From the NCBI RefSeq assembly GCF_000485595.1, contig NW_014577189.1:332838-355337 (forward strand): a stretch of 22,500 bases of DNA, read 5' to 3'. The notes beneath the pieces were generated by a model. That model worked only from the letters and a program-made list of their open reading frames with translations, was not told the DNA's origin and did not search any database. Origin of the DNA: Priapulus caudatus. Taxonomy: Eukaryota > Priapulida > Priapulimorpha > Priapulimorphida > Priapulidae. This document shows positions 9,213 to 18,556 of this stretch, piece after piece (position 1 is the stretch's first letter; the number at the start of each line of letters is the position of its first letter). The position numbers were made by a program, and so were the translations under genes.

Positions 9213-9429
9213 ACCTCTAAAACGGCCTGTATACAATGATCACTATCAATAATTGCGGGTGTTTATAATAGGATTTATATACGCGGAGCCTCGAGGTGTG
9301 CGGATCTTCAACTTGATCACCGACGCCACGGGGAGCGCGTGTTGTTCGAGCGTTCGTTTATGGCGCAGTTAGCACCTTCGGAGCGCGTCACGCGTGAGAG
9401 AAAATGGTGCAGGGGCAAGGAGGAACACA

Positions 9430-9835
9430 GAAGAGAGAGAGAGAGAGAGAGAGAGGGAGTGCGATGGAGAGGGGAAGGAGGAGAAGCAAGCTGAGTAGAG
9501 AGAGAGATGAGAGAGAGAGAGAAGGGGGGGGAACGCGCACGCGTTGCGCGAAGATCGTCAGCGGAGAGGGAATTGTGAAAGAGATATAAGATTTGAAGGT
9601 GAGACAGGAGATACGTGAGGATATGATTATGATGAGATCTGAGGGGTAGCGAGATGTGAGTATAGGCTACGTACATACGTGAGAGAGAGGAAGAGAGAAA
9701 GAGAGAGAGAGAGGGGAATAGCGCGAAGAGCGAGAGAGATAGGGCGATAGCGAGACAGAGTAGAGAGAGAGAGAGAGAGACGACAGCGAGAGCGATGAGT
9801 AGCGCTGGGAGAGCGAGAAGATGACATAGCATGAG
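9430..9835 (+). repeat. Purine-rich (GA)n region
   Basis: Several (GA)n runs (about 9434-9457, 9500-9524, 9688-9714, 9762-9780) lie within generally purine-rich sequence. The Ser/Leu-rich minus-strand frames are repeat translations. Confidence 0.85.
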
Positions 9836-10097
9836 AGTTTGCGCCGCAAGTTGTTTAATCGCGCCAGAGGTTCTTTGCTTCAGAGTTGTTCCTCTAAAAA
9901 CTCCTAGCCCGGAACACTATACGTTCCGTCTGTTTGTCTATCTGTCGGTGATCAACTATTCTTACTAAATAGATCTTCATTGTTTCTCACGTCATTGACA
10001 ACGAAGTGACTAGTCGTCTTTCTAATCATACGCTTAGATTCCGTCGGATGACAGTCAGGCGCTTTGCAGACAGAATTGAGCGCCTGGCGTCTTAGTG

Positions 10098-10172
10098 CGT
10101 CGGGCGGGCTCGGTTGGCCGGACGCGGGCGGGTTGCGGCCGGGCGCACGGGCGGGCGGGCGGGGCGGTGGAG
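10098..10172 (+). promoter_or_regulatory. GC-rich block with G-quadruplex motif
   Basis: A dense run of CGGGCGGG units. At 10149-10164 there are four G-tracts separated by single C bases (GGG C GGG C GGG C GGGG), a textbook G-quadruplex pattern with 1-nt loops, and it includes a GC-box-like GGGGCGG. It resembles the core of a CpG-island promoter, but no transcript can be assigned with confidence. The candidate exon at 10566 lies about 400 bp downstream. Confidence 0.4.
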
Positions 10173-10306
10173 TTAACGTCGTGCCCGTATAGGCGAGAGT
10201 GAATCTGGCTAGACCGGCTTGTCGCTGCTGAGTGACATTGGTGATACATGTTCTCTCATTCGCTTCTTCGTAACTCTGCTCGCCGCTTGCCTCTTTTCGG
10301 CGTGCG

Positions 10307-10426
<120 letters not shown>

Positions 10427-10565
10427 GTTCGAGCTATTTCTTTCCTTCCCTTCTCCCATATTGTCTTGCTTTCTTTCTCGTGTACTCCGCAGTAGACTGG
10501 ACAGTATATTCTGCATGACAGCTCGCAGCTAGAATGTTCCACAGGACTCGACCGTACATCTCAGA

Positions 10566-10757
10566 ATGCTACCGACAATGTCTGACCCTGTGGCGCTCCT
10601 AAGAGTTGTGCGCAATTGTATCACTGAATGCCGGAGCGGTCCCGAAAGACGGTTGAAGTCCGTGGGCATTGTGCGGGCCTGGTTATCCCCCGTAGGATTA
10701 AACCGTCTCGAGATTTTTGTAGATAACTGCGAAGAGGCCAGGCTGGCAGGTCAATAT
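10566..10757 (+). CDS. Candidate upstream coding exon, unknown
   Basis: From ATG 10566 (A at -3; an in-frame TAG at 10530-10532 precedes it) a 64-codon frame reaches a donor GTACGT at 10758-10763, the same donor hexamer used by the main exon. The peptide begins MLPTMSDPVALLRVV and contains GIVRAWLSPVGLNRLEIFVD, which looks globular rather than repeat-derived. A good acceptor-like sequence (pyrimidine run ending CCGCAG at 10487-10492) lies upstream. The donor is phase 0 and would be in frame with the main exon if that exon is also spliced from the acceptor ending at 13523. No family was recognised. A random open frame of this size is not rare. Confidence 0.25.
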
Positions 10758-10933
10758 GTACGTATCTGTGTGCGCAGGGGTGGAGGGAGGGGGAGACGCG
10801 GTGAATTCTTCGGACGGACGTATGCCTAATGCTAGAGTTTTTTTTCGAGACTGTTTTTAAAAGCGCTACGTCGCTAAAATTAACTACTTTTCTTGTATAA
10901 AGTTTTTTTTACTATATATATAATTGTATATAT

Positions 10934-10976
10934 ATATATCAGGGTGAATAATAACATATTCATTCCCCTGATATAT
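10934..10976. repeat. Imperfect inverted repeat
   Basis: ATATATCAGGGTGAATA (10934-10950) pairs with the reverse complement of 10957-10976. The right arm has three extra bases, and the loop is ATAACA. It sits in A+T-rich sequence. Confidence 0.75.
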
Positions 10977-11003
10977 CGCCCCTATGATTATTATTATTAA
11001 TAT

Positions 11004-11105
11004 CATTGGGGAACAACGATTTTAGTTCGCGATAAAATCGTTTGGAATTACCCTTGTTGGGACGTATAAATGCGTTTTTTGTTCCCAGGCATTTGTTCCC
11101 CATTG
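11004..11105. repeat. Inverted repeat enclosing a 10-bp hairpin
   Basis: CATTGGGGAACAA (11004-11016) and the reverse complement of 11093-11105 (CAATGGGGAACAA) match at 12 of 13 positions. Just inside the left arm, AACGATTTTA (11015-11024) pairs perfectly with TAAAATCGTT (11033-11042). The total span of about 100 bp would suit a very small MITE, but no target duplication was confirmed. Confidence 0.6.
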
Positions 11106-11454
11106 TGCCAAAGACTGCGTTAATCCGATTCGGGGAACGATGTCTGAGTGCGCAATCTTGCTCGCCGCTAAAGTTCGCTAGTCAAATGTTTTCACTTTCT
11201 TTCGCGGGCGATTGTTCGTGACACAGAAATAGAAAGAGGCGCCTTAAAAAATGACTTCACCGTGAATTCCTCGTTTTAAGTAGTTGGAGGGGGGAGGGTT
11301 GTGCTGCGTGACACGTGTGTGGTAGCGGCGAAACTTGCACCTGCCACAGTGACATAGTTTCACGCTTCATGTGAGCGTTTGACGCCGTCGCTGCCCTTGA
11401 GATGCTCGCAAGATCGATAGTGATGACTTATAGCCTTACCAGCTAAAAATCTCG

Positions 11455-11570
11455 TGCGCGTGCGCAGTTGTCGTCTGTCTGAATGCGAGCAATGGCTGCT
11501 AATAGTTCATTATTTATCGCGACTCGTTCTCGTCTTCGTGGAGCATTCGGGGAGAGAAATTTGTCCGTCT
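11455..11570 (+). CDS. Weak candidate first exon with NRF1-like site
   Basis: TGCGCGTGCGCA at 11455-11466 matches the NRF1 consensus YGCGCAYGCGCR at 11 of 12 positions. Seventeen bases after it, ATG 11483 opens a frame that reaches a donor GTAAGA at 11571 after 29 codons plus one base. The peptide MRAMAANSSLFIATRSRLRG is Arg/Ser/Ala-rich and free of acidic residues, like a mitochondrial presequence. A second ATG (11492) has good context (A at -3 position by eye, G at +4). Against this: its phase 1 donor does not fit the main exon, no partner exon was found, and a minus-strand frame of 61 codons also overlaps. Treat as a hypothesis. Confidence 0.2.
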
Positions 11571-11911
11571 GTAAGAACGAGTGGCAGACGCCGCCAACCT
11601 TCGCCTTGTTAAGCCGGTTTCCACACATATTATTTTCTTTCAGTTTTTCTCGTTTTTCTCTTGTTTGCGTAAATGTTATTATTGACGAGTTTCACAGACC
11701 TTTTAAAATGTATTTAATTTCAATATGTGAGCATACTATGTAGTTGCCACTCGGTGGGCGCAAAAAATCACAATTTGGGGGTTCACCCCGCGGTCTAACA
11801 GTCACGCGCACGTTCCGGAATCAACCGGGCTGTCCGTGCTGGCGCGCTTGGCTATTCCGAATGAGCAGTAAATGTTCAGCAGAACTCTATAAAATTAACA
11901 AGCGTAATTTA

Positions 11912-12011
11912 CCGTATAATTAACGGCGTTGCCGTATCGGCATTGCCGTATTGCCGGCATTATGCCGGTATTATCGGCATTGTCGTATCGGCATTGCCGT
12001 ATAATTAACGG
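11912..12011 (+). repeat. Short repeats flanked by CCGTATAATTAACGG copies
   Basis: The 15-mer CCGTATAATTAACGG occurs at 11912-11926 and again at 11997-12011. Between them CGTATCGGCATTGCCGTA-type words recur, and CCGGCAT-T-ATGCCGG (11954-11968) is a perfect inverted repeat. This is a local expansion of CCG/CGG half-palindromes. Confidence 0.8.
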
Positions 12012-12220
12012 TGTGATTGAGTGAAAAATGTCTACTAACTGCAGTAAACAAGAGTGTCGTTGATCTAGTGCCGCTAAGCACTCTGAATGTTAAGTGTCTT
12101 CGTAAATTAATCCTGATATATTTGCTCGTTACGTATACGTGCGTACGTTCTACATGGGGCGAGCATGCATGCACGCGTGATCACCATCGCTTGCAATCGG
12201 TGTTACGCATAACTATACAT

Positions 12221-12258
12221 ACAACTACACAACTACACAACTACACAACTACACAACT
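12221..12258 (+). repeat. (ACAACTAC)n 8-bp tandem repeat
   Basis: About 4.7 copies of an 8-bp unit, perfect throughout. Confidence 0.9.
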
Positions 12259-12554
12259 GCGCTCATACATTTGCGGCACGAACCAGCGGTGACGCCTTTA
12301 TTCAATAAAATGCGTGTACGTAACTTTGATGTTGCTGATGATCATCCGACGGTCTAACAGCAACGCATGTTCTGGGCGAGCGGAGTGGCCGCCGCGCCTG
12401 CCCCCCGGCGGCCTGCTCTGCATTTATTTACGTATCGCTGCGCTGTGCTCGCACGTAGGTTCAACTATGACTCCCAACGTTATGATTATTTACCAACATT
12501 GACAATTGCCGCCGGCCGTACGCGGAATGCCTCGCTTCTAACCACTTTAGAATT

Positions 12555-12629
12555 TGAGAAGGCGAAAGAAAAAAGAAAGAAAGAAAGAGAGAGCGCGCGC
12601 GAGCGAGAGAGAGGGAGAGATAAAAAAAT
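12555..12629 (+). repeat. Purine-rich (GAAA)n/(GA)n stretch
   Basis: GAAA units followed by GAGAGCGCGCGCGAGCGAGA and more GA. Overlapping open frames are Arg/Glu/Lys-rich repeat translations. Confidence 0.8.
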
Positions 12630-12753
12630 GCGTGAGCAGGCCTGCACCCCCTCCCCCGCGGCTGGTAGAATGGAGTGGCCCACTCGGTGATCGCGGGCGC
12701 ACACGGGCGCAAGCGTCGTTATCACTATCTCCTGAAGGGTTATAGAGAGCGCT

Positions 12754-12812
12754 ACCGCCGCCGCCGCACTCACGCGCACTCGCACGCGCACACGCACGCG
12801 CACACACACACA
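12754..12812 (+). repeat. (CCG)n then CGCACA-type repeat
   Basis: (CCG)n at about 12754-12767, then degenerate CACGCGCA units ending in (CA)n at 12812. The region is strongly CpG-rich. Confidence 0.8.
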
Positions 12813-12839
12813 TCGCTGTGATTTCACCCGTGCCGCGCG

Positions 12840-13577
12840 GGCGCACATGTTCGGCGATGTTTCCTTAAGGAGCACGGGACGCCGCGGGACGTGGGCCGCT
12901 GTTTGTGTACTGGGTCATCTAGAGCAAGCGCAACGACGGCACATGTTCGCCGTAAGCGCACGCGCTCGAGAGAGAGAGCGAGGTCTCACCAACGCCTGCG
13001 TGTAGGAAGCAAACTGGCCAGTGCGTGCCTTTAGCGAGCCTCCCTCAACTCACACACGCACTCGGTTAGCAGCCGCGAGAGCGTCACTAGCAGTTGAGGA
13101 GCTCGGTGGAAGAGTAGCTGGAGAGCGTCGTGTGCGTGCGCCTGAACACTGTGCCCGGGAGAAGTGCTTCACGCGACGTCAGATGCGATCGGACGAGGAA
13201 GAGGAGGAAAAGGAGAAGTAGACTGACGTGTCTTGTGTGTAGAAGTATATAGAAGCTGTCGCAAACGTGGACAAGTCCGGAGCTTTCTCTATTTATCTTT
13301 CTTTCTCTCACTCTCTCTCTTTCTCTCCCTCTCTCTTTCTCTCTGCCTCCCTGGATGGTGAATTCGATGAACTAGGATCTTCACACTTGTACTAATAGGC
13401 GATTCAGTTTAAAAAAAAGTGCCGATTCTTATTGCGTGTTAATACACCGTGAGAGACTCCCGTCGGAACGCCAATTATCGACTCAGTAATAGCATCGGGG
13501 AGTTGTTTTTGTCTGCGCCCTAGCAACCGCGTCCCATCTCTCGTCGAAGACACCAACGTCGAAACAAACACGTCGCC
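12840..13577 (+). promoter_or_regulatory. Probable promoter and 5' leader of the main gene
   Basis: CpG-rich sequence leading to the ATG at 13578. A TATATA-like element lies at 13246-13251, with a pyrimidine-rich stretch at about 13280-13350 downstream. CRE half-sites (GACGTCA near 13175, TGACGTG near 13224) lie just upstream. If transcribed, the leader contains short upstream frames at 13183-13221 (MRSDEEEEEKEK) and 13355-13375 (MVNSMN). An acceptor-like TTTTTGTCTGCGCCCTAG ends at 13523, so part of the leader may be intronic. The transcription start is not determined. Confidence 0.4.
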
Positions 13578-15096
13578 ATGTTAGGTTCGATCAACTACCA
13601 CATGAAGAGTTCGATTCCGATCATAGTCGCCCCGCTGCCCCCGCCGCAGCGGCGCAGCAGGTCGCGGGAGGCGAGCGGGAGTAGCGGATCGAGCAGCGCG
13701 AGCAGCGTCGCCGACTACAGCCGCTCGTACAGCAGCGGCTACGAGACCCTGCCGTCGCCCGCCGTGTCGCCGACCAGTCCGCCGCCGCCCACCGTGGCTG
13801 CGGCGCCCGCGCCGCGCGGCAGGTCGGGCTACGGAACACTGCCCCCTCCCCCGAAGTCTGCGCTCAATGGGGGAACGAGGTTGGCGAACGGGGACGACAG
13901 CGGGCTTCCCTCGCCCGTCGTGGCACCCTCCCGCCCGCTGTCCGCCGACGGTACGCGCGGGAGGTCTGGTCATGCAACTTTTCCGTCGTCGGCGACGCCG
14001 ACGTCCTTGCCCACCGCGCGTGGCAGACCCGGGTACGGGACGGTCCCGTTTGTAGTGAGGCCGCTGTTTCCCGCGTCTGCTGAGACCGCGGTGCAGTGCG
14101 GCAGGTGCGACAGCGATCGCCAGCCGACATCGTGTTTGTCTCCGAGCGAGAGCGATCATCGCGTGTTGTCGCGGTACGGAAAGCTGCCCACCGCATCGAA
14201 ATCGCCGACCGATTCACCTTTACCCGGGTGCGTCACTGATCAACGGCGATCCCATGATTTGTCGAGCGATATGCATTATCAGTACGGACGCGGTGTCGTG
14301 CCACGTACTGACGATGCCAGGTCGGGTAGTATGTTGGGCTGCGCTCCATCCGTTAGTAGTAGCACGTATAGAGGTGGGTACGGGACTCTCCCGTCGGGCA
14401 AGGATAGGTCAGATAGGAGAATGGTCGGGGGTATGGTCACTGGCACGTCCCAGGCAATGCAGCGAGTGAATGACCATTCGAGCCGGTTGGCGAGGGAGAA
14501 GTTACAGGGAAGTATCCCCGATCGTCGACCGCTAACACGGGAAGGATCACAGGATAGCCTCACCAAGACGCGACCGCTGACACGGGAAAAATCACAGGAT
14601 ATCTTGAACAAGAGTCGACCGCTAACAAGGGAAGGATCGCAGGATAGCTTTACCAAGACGCGACCACTAACACAGGAAGGATCGCAGGATAGCTTTACCA
14701 AGACGCGACAGCTAACAAGGGAAGGATCACAGGATAGCCTCAGCAAGACCCACGCGTACGCGAGTCTTCCCCGTTCTCTGTCGAAGGACAGGTCTCGCGA
14801 GAGCGTGAACATGCGCTACCTGTCGCTTAGAGATCGTCTGCGAGGAAACAAGACGAGCGTCGGCGATGCGTCGGGCGATTCTGTCGCCCCCGCCGGCAGC
14901 GAAGCTGGGGGTGCCCGGGCCAAGGTGCCGACCGAGGCGACCCGAGGCAGGACCGCCACCCGATCGCCTTCCTCGGCGGGCAGCGGGAGAAGCTCGCTGG
15001 ATGAGTTCCTAGAGAAATATCGCTTCGGCAACGACGAGCCTACGCCGTCGGGCGGTCAGCGGCTGAGCAGAGCTGGAAAGGTGCCAGTCACCCACG
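13578..15096 (+). CDS. First coding exon of a Ser/Pro/Arg-rich repeat protein
   Basis: ATG 13578 lies in good context (GTCGCCATG) after an in-frame TAG at 13521-13523. The frame runs 506 codons plus one base to a donor GTACGT (15097-15102), so the following intron is phase 1. The encoded part looks disordered. Residues 20-80 are Pro/Ser-rich. Seven Y-x-x-[LFV]-P-like motifs occur (54-59, 84-89, 131-136, 152-157, 199-204, 267-272, 393-398; GYGTLP is the clearest). Residues 317-391 are five 15-mers of the type [16 protein letters not shown] basic stretch (about 399-425) and the segment [12 protein letters not shown] (about 475-486) follow. Codons are GC-rich with many CpG, unlike the flanks. 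No signal peptide, membrane segment or catalytic domain is seen. It may be the disordered N-terminal part of a scaffold or regulatory enzyme whose domain lies in later exons. I do not recognise the family. Confidence 0.85.
14481..14750 (+). repeat. 45-bp in-frame coding repeats, five clear plus one decayed
   Basis: Perfectly spaced 45-bp units begin at 14526, 14571, 14616, 14661 and 14706 and encode residues 317-391. Units 3 and 4 are almost identical in DNA, so expansion is recent. The preceding 45 bp (14481-14525, residues 302-316) encode [15 protein letters not shown]. In register with the consensus this keeps Leu3, Arg5, Glu6, Gln9 and Ser11, and shares Lys7 with unit 2, so it looks like a decayed first unit. 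Confidence 0.93.
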
Positions 15097-15102
15097 GTAC
15101 GT
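15097..15102 (+). other. 5' splice site GTACGT
   Basis: CACG|GTACGT. Reading through instead gives a Val/Cys/Arg repeat translation of the GT/GCGT array and a stop at 15363-15365, which is a strong sign that coding ends here. The donor leaves one base of a split codon (phase 1). Confidence 0.75.
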
Positions 15103-15128
15103 CACTGCGCGCGCGTCTTACACTCGGG

Positions 15129-15247
<119 letters not shown>

Positions 15248-15586
15248 GGCGTGTTTGTGTGTATGTCTGCGCGCGGGCGTGTGTGCACGCGTGTATGTGC
15301 GTGTGTCGGTTCCATGCGGGTTACTTTCGCGCCAACTATGCGCATTTTCGCTTATCTCTGAATAGGTTCAAGGTCGCAGGTATGCAGGTGAGGTGATGAT
15401 GATGATGATGATGCGGCCCCCTCCCACTTCTTTGAAATGTAGCCAACGATCATGTTACGGTGTTGCGGGATACATCGTATCGTTGGCTATCGTATTAGGA
15501 TTTAATTCGACCTCGTTTCTGTGCAACCAAAAGATGCACTTGTCACGGCGGTAATCGCAAGATGGTTAAAACTAATCTTACTGCAG

Positions 15587-15611
15587 ACCAGTCGTCTGTC
15601 AATTATATTCC
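15587..15611 (+). CDS. Candidate 25-nt microexon
   Basis: ACTAATCTTACTGCAG ends at 15586, with a branch-point-like CTAAT and a CAG acceptor. A consensus donor GTAAGTG starts at 15612. Joined to the phase 1 donor at 15096, the 25 bases read in frame as D-QSSVNYI plus two bases (phase 2). All three frames are open in so short a segment, so the frame adds little. The paired splice sites are the evidence. A rival 22-nt candidate lies at 15366-15387 (TAG acceptor, GTGAGG donor, reading SRSQVC). Confidence 0.25.
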
Positions 15612-15986
15612 GTAAGTGTGCTTTTACTTTCTGGCACTTTCCGCTGGACCATGTACGAGATCAGCAAGGTTAGGTTGAACCAACTGGAACCGACTGAATG
15701 CGGCTGAATGCGCCTTCACTGTTCTGTACTATACAAAATAGTACCGAGCCGAATAAAAAGAAGATAATAGGTGTACTCACGCGAACATGCTCGCGTGAAA
15801 ATATTTAGCACTCGCCGAAAGAAATGCGTGTATACAAAATCCGTCGCTTTAAATAGATGCTAGAAACGAGAAAAGATGCTATAATTAGAATGAAGTGGTG
15901 ATACTATAGGGGGAGTGACCGTACCCCACTCGTCTCATACTACACACTATTGAGTCGCCGCTAATGTGGCCCGATGTAATCAATGA

Positions 15987-15989
15987 ATG

Positions 15990-16057
<68 letters not shown>

Positions 16058-16059
16058 TG
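15987..16059 (+). repeat. (GCGT)n microsatellite
   Basis: About 17 near-perfect GCGT units, strictly alternating purine/pyrimidine for 73 nt. Same unit and orientation as the array at 15162-15234. Confidence 0.95.
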
Positions 16060-18045
16060 AGTGCGTCAGTGCGTGTATAGTAGCCGGGTCGGTGGGGCCA
16101 AATAATACTGACCAAATAATTTTCTTAAATAACTCATCGACTAATTAAAGCTGTTATTAAAGCTAAACAGATATATTTGTAATGAGCTTTGTAATGGAAC
16201 AAATCTTCCGTGTGCTATATAATGTGTTCAGATGTTCAATATTCTATATTCAATGTCTTTTTTTTTCAATCTTTTGAATCTTTTATTCGATATAACGGAG
16301 TAACTTTTTTGCAAAAATAAATCTTAAATTCGTATACACGTGCTGCAGAGCTTTCACTCGCGTTATTTAGTTCTAGTAGTTATGTCAAAATGCGTGCCCC
16401 CTATATCGACAGGAAATGTCTCCTGGCTGTTTCACCTGGGAAGTTTGTGCTGAAGATTCTTTGTGTGAGTTTATTACTGCTGCGTTGTGGGCCACCTTTA
16501 CACAGTTCATATATCATCGTGGTGGTTTACTAGCACTCAACGCTGTCTGAATAGACCATAACGCGTTCCCCTGTATTTGTATCGGTGAGCAGTTCTGCTG
16601 AAGGTTGGACAGTACTGAAAGTACTTGGGTGACATATGCTAGCCAAGAGTCGTAAATTATGGTTGCTTTGAGTTGAGGCGCTGAGGTCCTATCAAACAAA
16701 CCTCCCCACCTAGGCACAACAAACCACACAAACCTCGGCGAGAACGGGAATTTTTTTAATTGGGATATCGTATTTCATGAAAATCGGCATCTGTAGGCTT
16801 TAAGTAGCAAAGTCGAGTGCTATGTCGTGTCTAGCTGAGCCATGCACATGCCATGCCCCCCCCCCCCTGCTACGGATCTCGTGCTCATATAGCAGCCGGG
16901 TAGTTCATGCATGGCAAGCGACCGCCTCGGAAAAAACAATGTTTTGAAAGGTTTCTTGCCCCCGTCTCAATGCCGAGACGCTCATCGCCTTTCTGTGCCC
17001 CTCCTCACGCGTGCTGTTGTGACTTGCGCAGTTAGACGACCCCGCAATTGTGGGAGTGCTGTGAACGCGTCCCCCACGTCTGCTCGCATGTACACGTCCG
17101 CGAATAGCTGTCGGCGGTGGCGGTCGCTCTCACTGTTGTTTTGCTTGGAAGAATCCTCGCGCTTTTTCGATGTTCGTCGACGGAGTTGTTTATTTTGGCA
17201 AAGAATAGGAAAGTGTTTCTTTCTTTATTTTTTTGCCCCACTCTCGTCTGTTTGGCCACTTCTGTCTTTTTTTCTTCTAATCTGAGCTGGTTTGTCCTGG
17301 AAGGGAGAGAATAATAGGGGGAGAGGGGGGTTGTAAGCAGCGGATGCTGTATTGTAGCTGATTGCTTGTAGCGCCTCACGTGCTCACTCGTAGATGCAGC
17401 CATGCATTCACCCACGCTTAGATGTCGAGCATCTAGCACAGAGGTTACGCAGAATCCAATCGACGGCGTGTGTAAAGGGTTAAGAGCTTCTCTCCTGGCA
17501 GAGAGTGCACACCAGCCTTGGACCTGTCTTATCTGGTCTGAGTCGAGTACAGTGACAACCGGTTCGCATGGCGATGGTGCTCCGATGCTCCAGGCTCTTT
17601 ACTTCGGCTCCTCCTTTTTTACTGCTGCCGTTTGATCAGTGCAGGCGGCGGCAGCAGCAGCTGATCGTGCCGTCGTGTCTGCATGCTGAATGTTGATCGC
17701 GCATCTTTCTGTTTTGAAATTGTCCAGGCTCGGGTTATAATTATATCGAATAGCGCGATTGGTTTTTTTCCACGTAATCATTCTCGTGCGTTGTACTTTC
17801 GACAGAGCCGAGTAAAGAAATACTGTCTATGTTTTTATACGGAGCGGTAAGGCGGTCGGGGATGTCTGAGAGTGTACAGCTGTGTCTACCATCTTATATT
17901 ATTAGACTGTTCGAAGTCCTGATTGATACAGTTCTCATTCACAGCCGCATAACTTATCGTACACTTGGTAAAAGTTAACCTTAATGTTTTTTTTTGCGCA
18001 CGCATGCACGTTCGCACACACATACATATAAACATACAGACGTAC

Positions 18046-18275
<230 letters not shown>

Positions 18276-18556
18276 ATATAGATATACCTATACATATGTA
18301 TAATATATAATATATAGGCCCCTATATAATATATATATATATATGATATATATACGTCGAATATAAAGCTATGTAAAATAGGTTCGTCCTTGTGTTCTCC
18401 ATTTACCAGAATCTATAATGTTTTGTGAACCTAACAGCTGCTAGATGTAGCGACGATACGAGCGGTTCCTGACCTCGTTGGCGAGAAACGTGGCGTTCTG
18501 TAGCGACTCGCGAGTTCATCGGTAACGACCAAACCAGGAAATGAATAGACATATAG

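Noticed and set aside
8135-9232. Long frames rich in Thr/His/Arg, Leu/Ser or Val/Cys
   Set aside because: Translations of tandem repeats and microsatellites.
17806-17846. 41-nt splice-bounded segment (TTTCGACAG acceptor, GTAAGG donor)
   Set aside because: Two frames are open and one fits the main donor phase, but so short a segment in 7 kb of intron is expected by chance. Weaker than 15587-15611.
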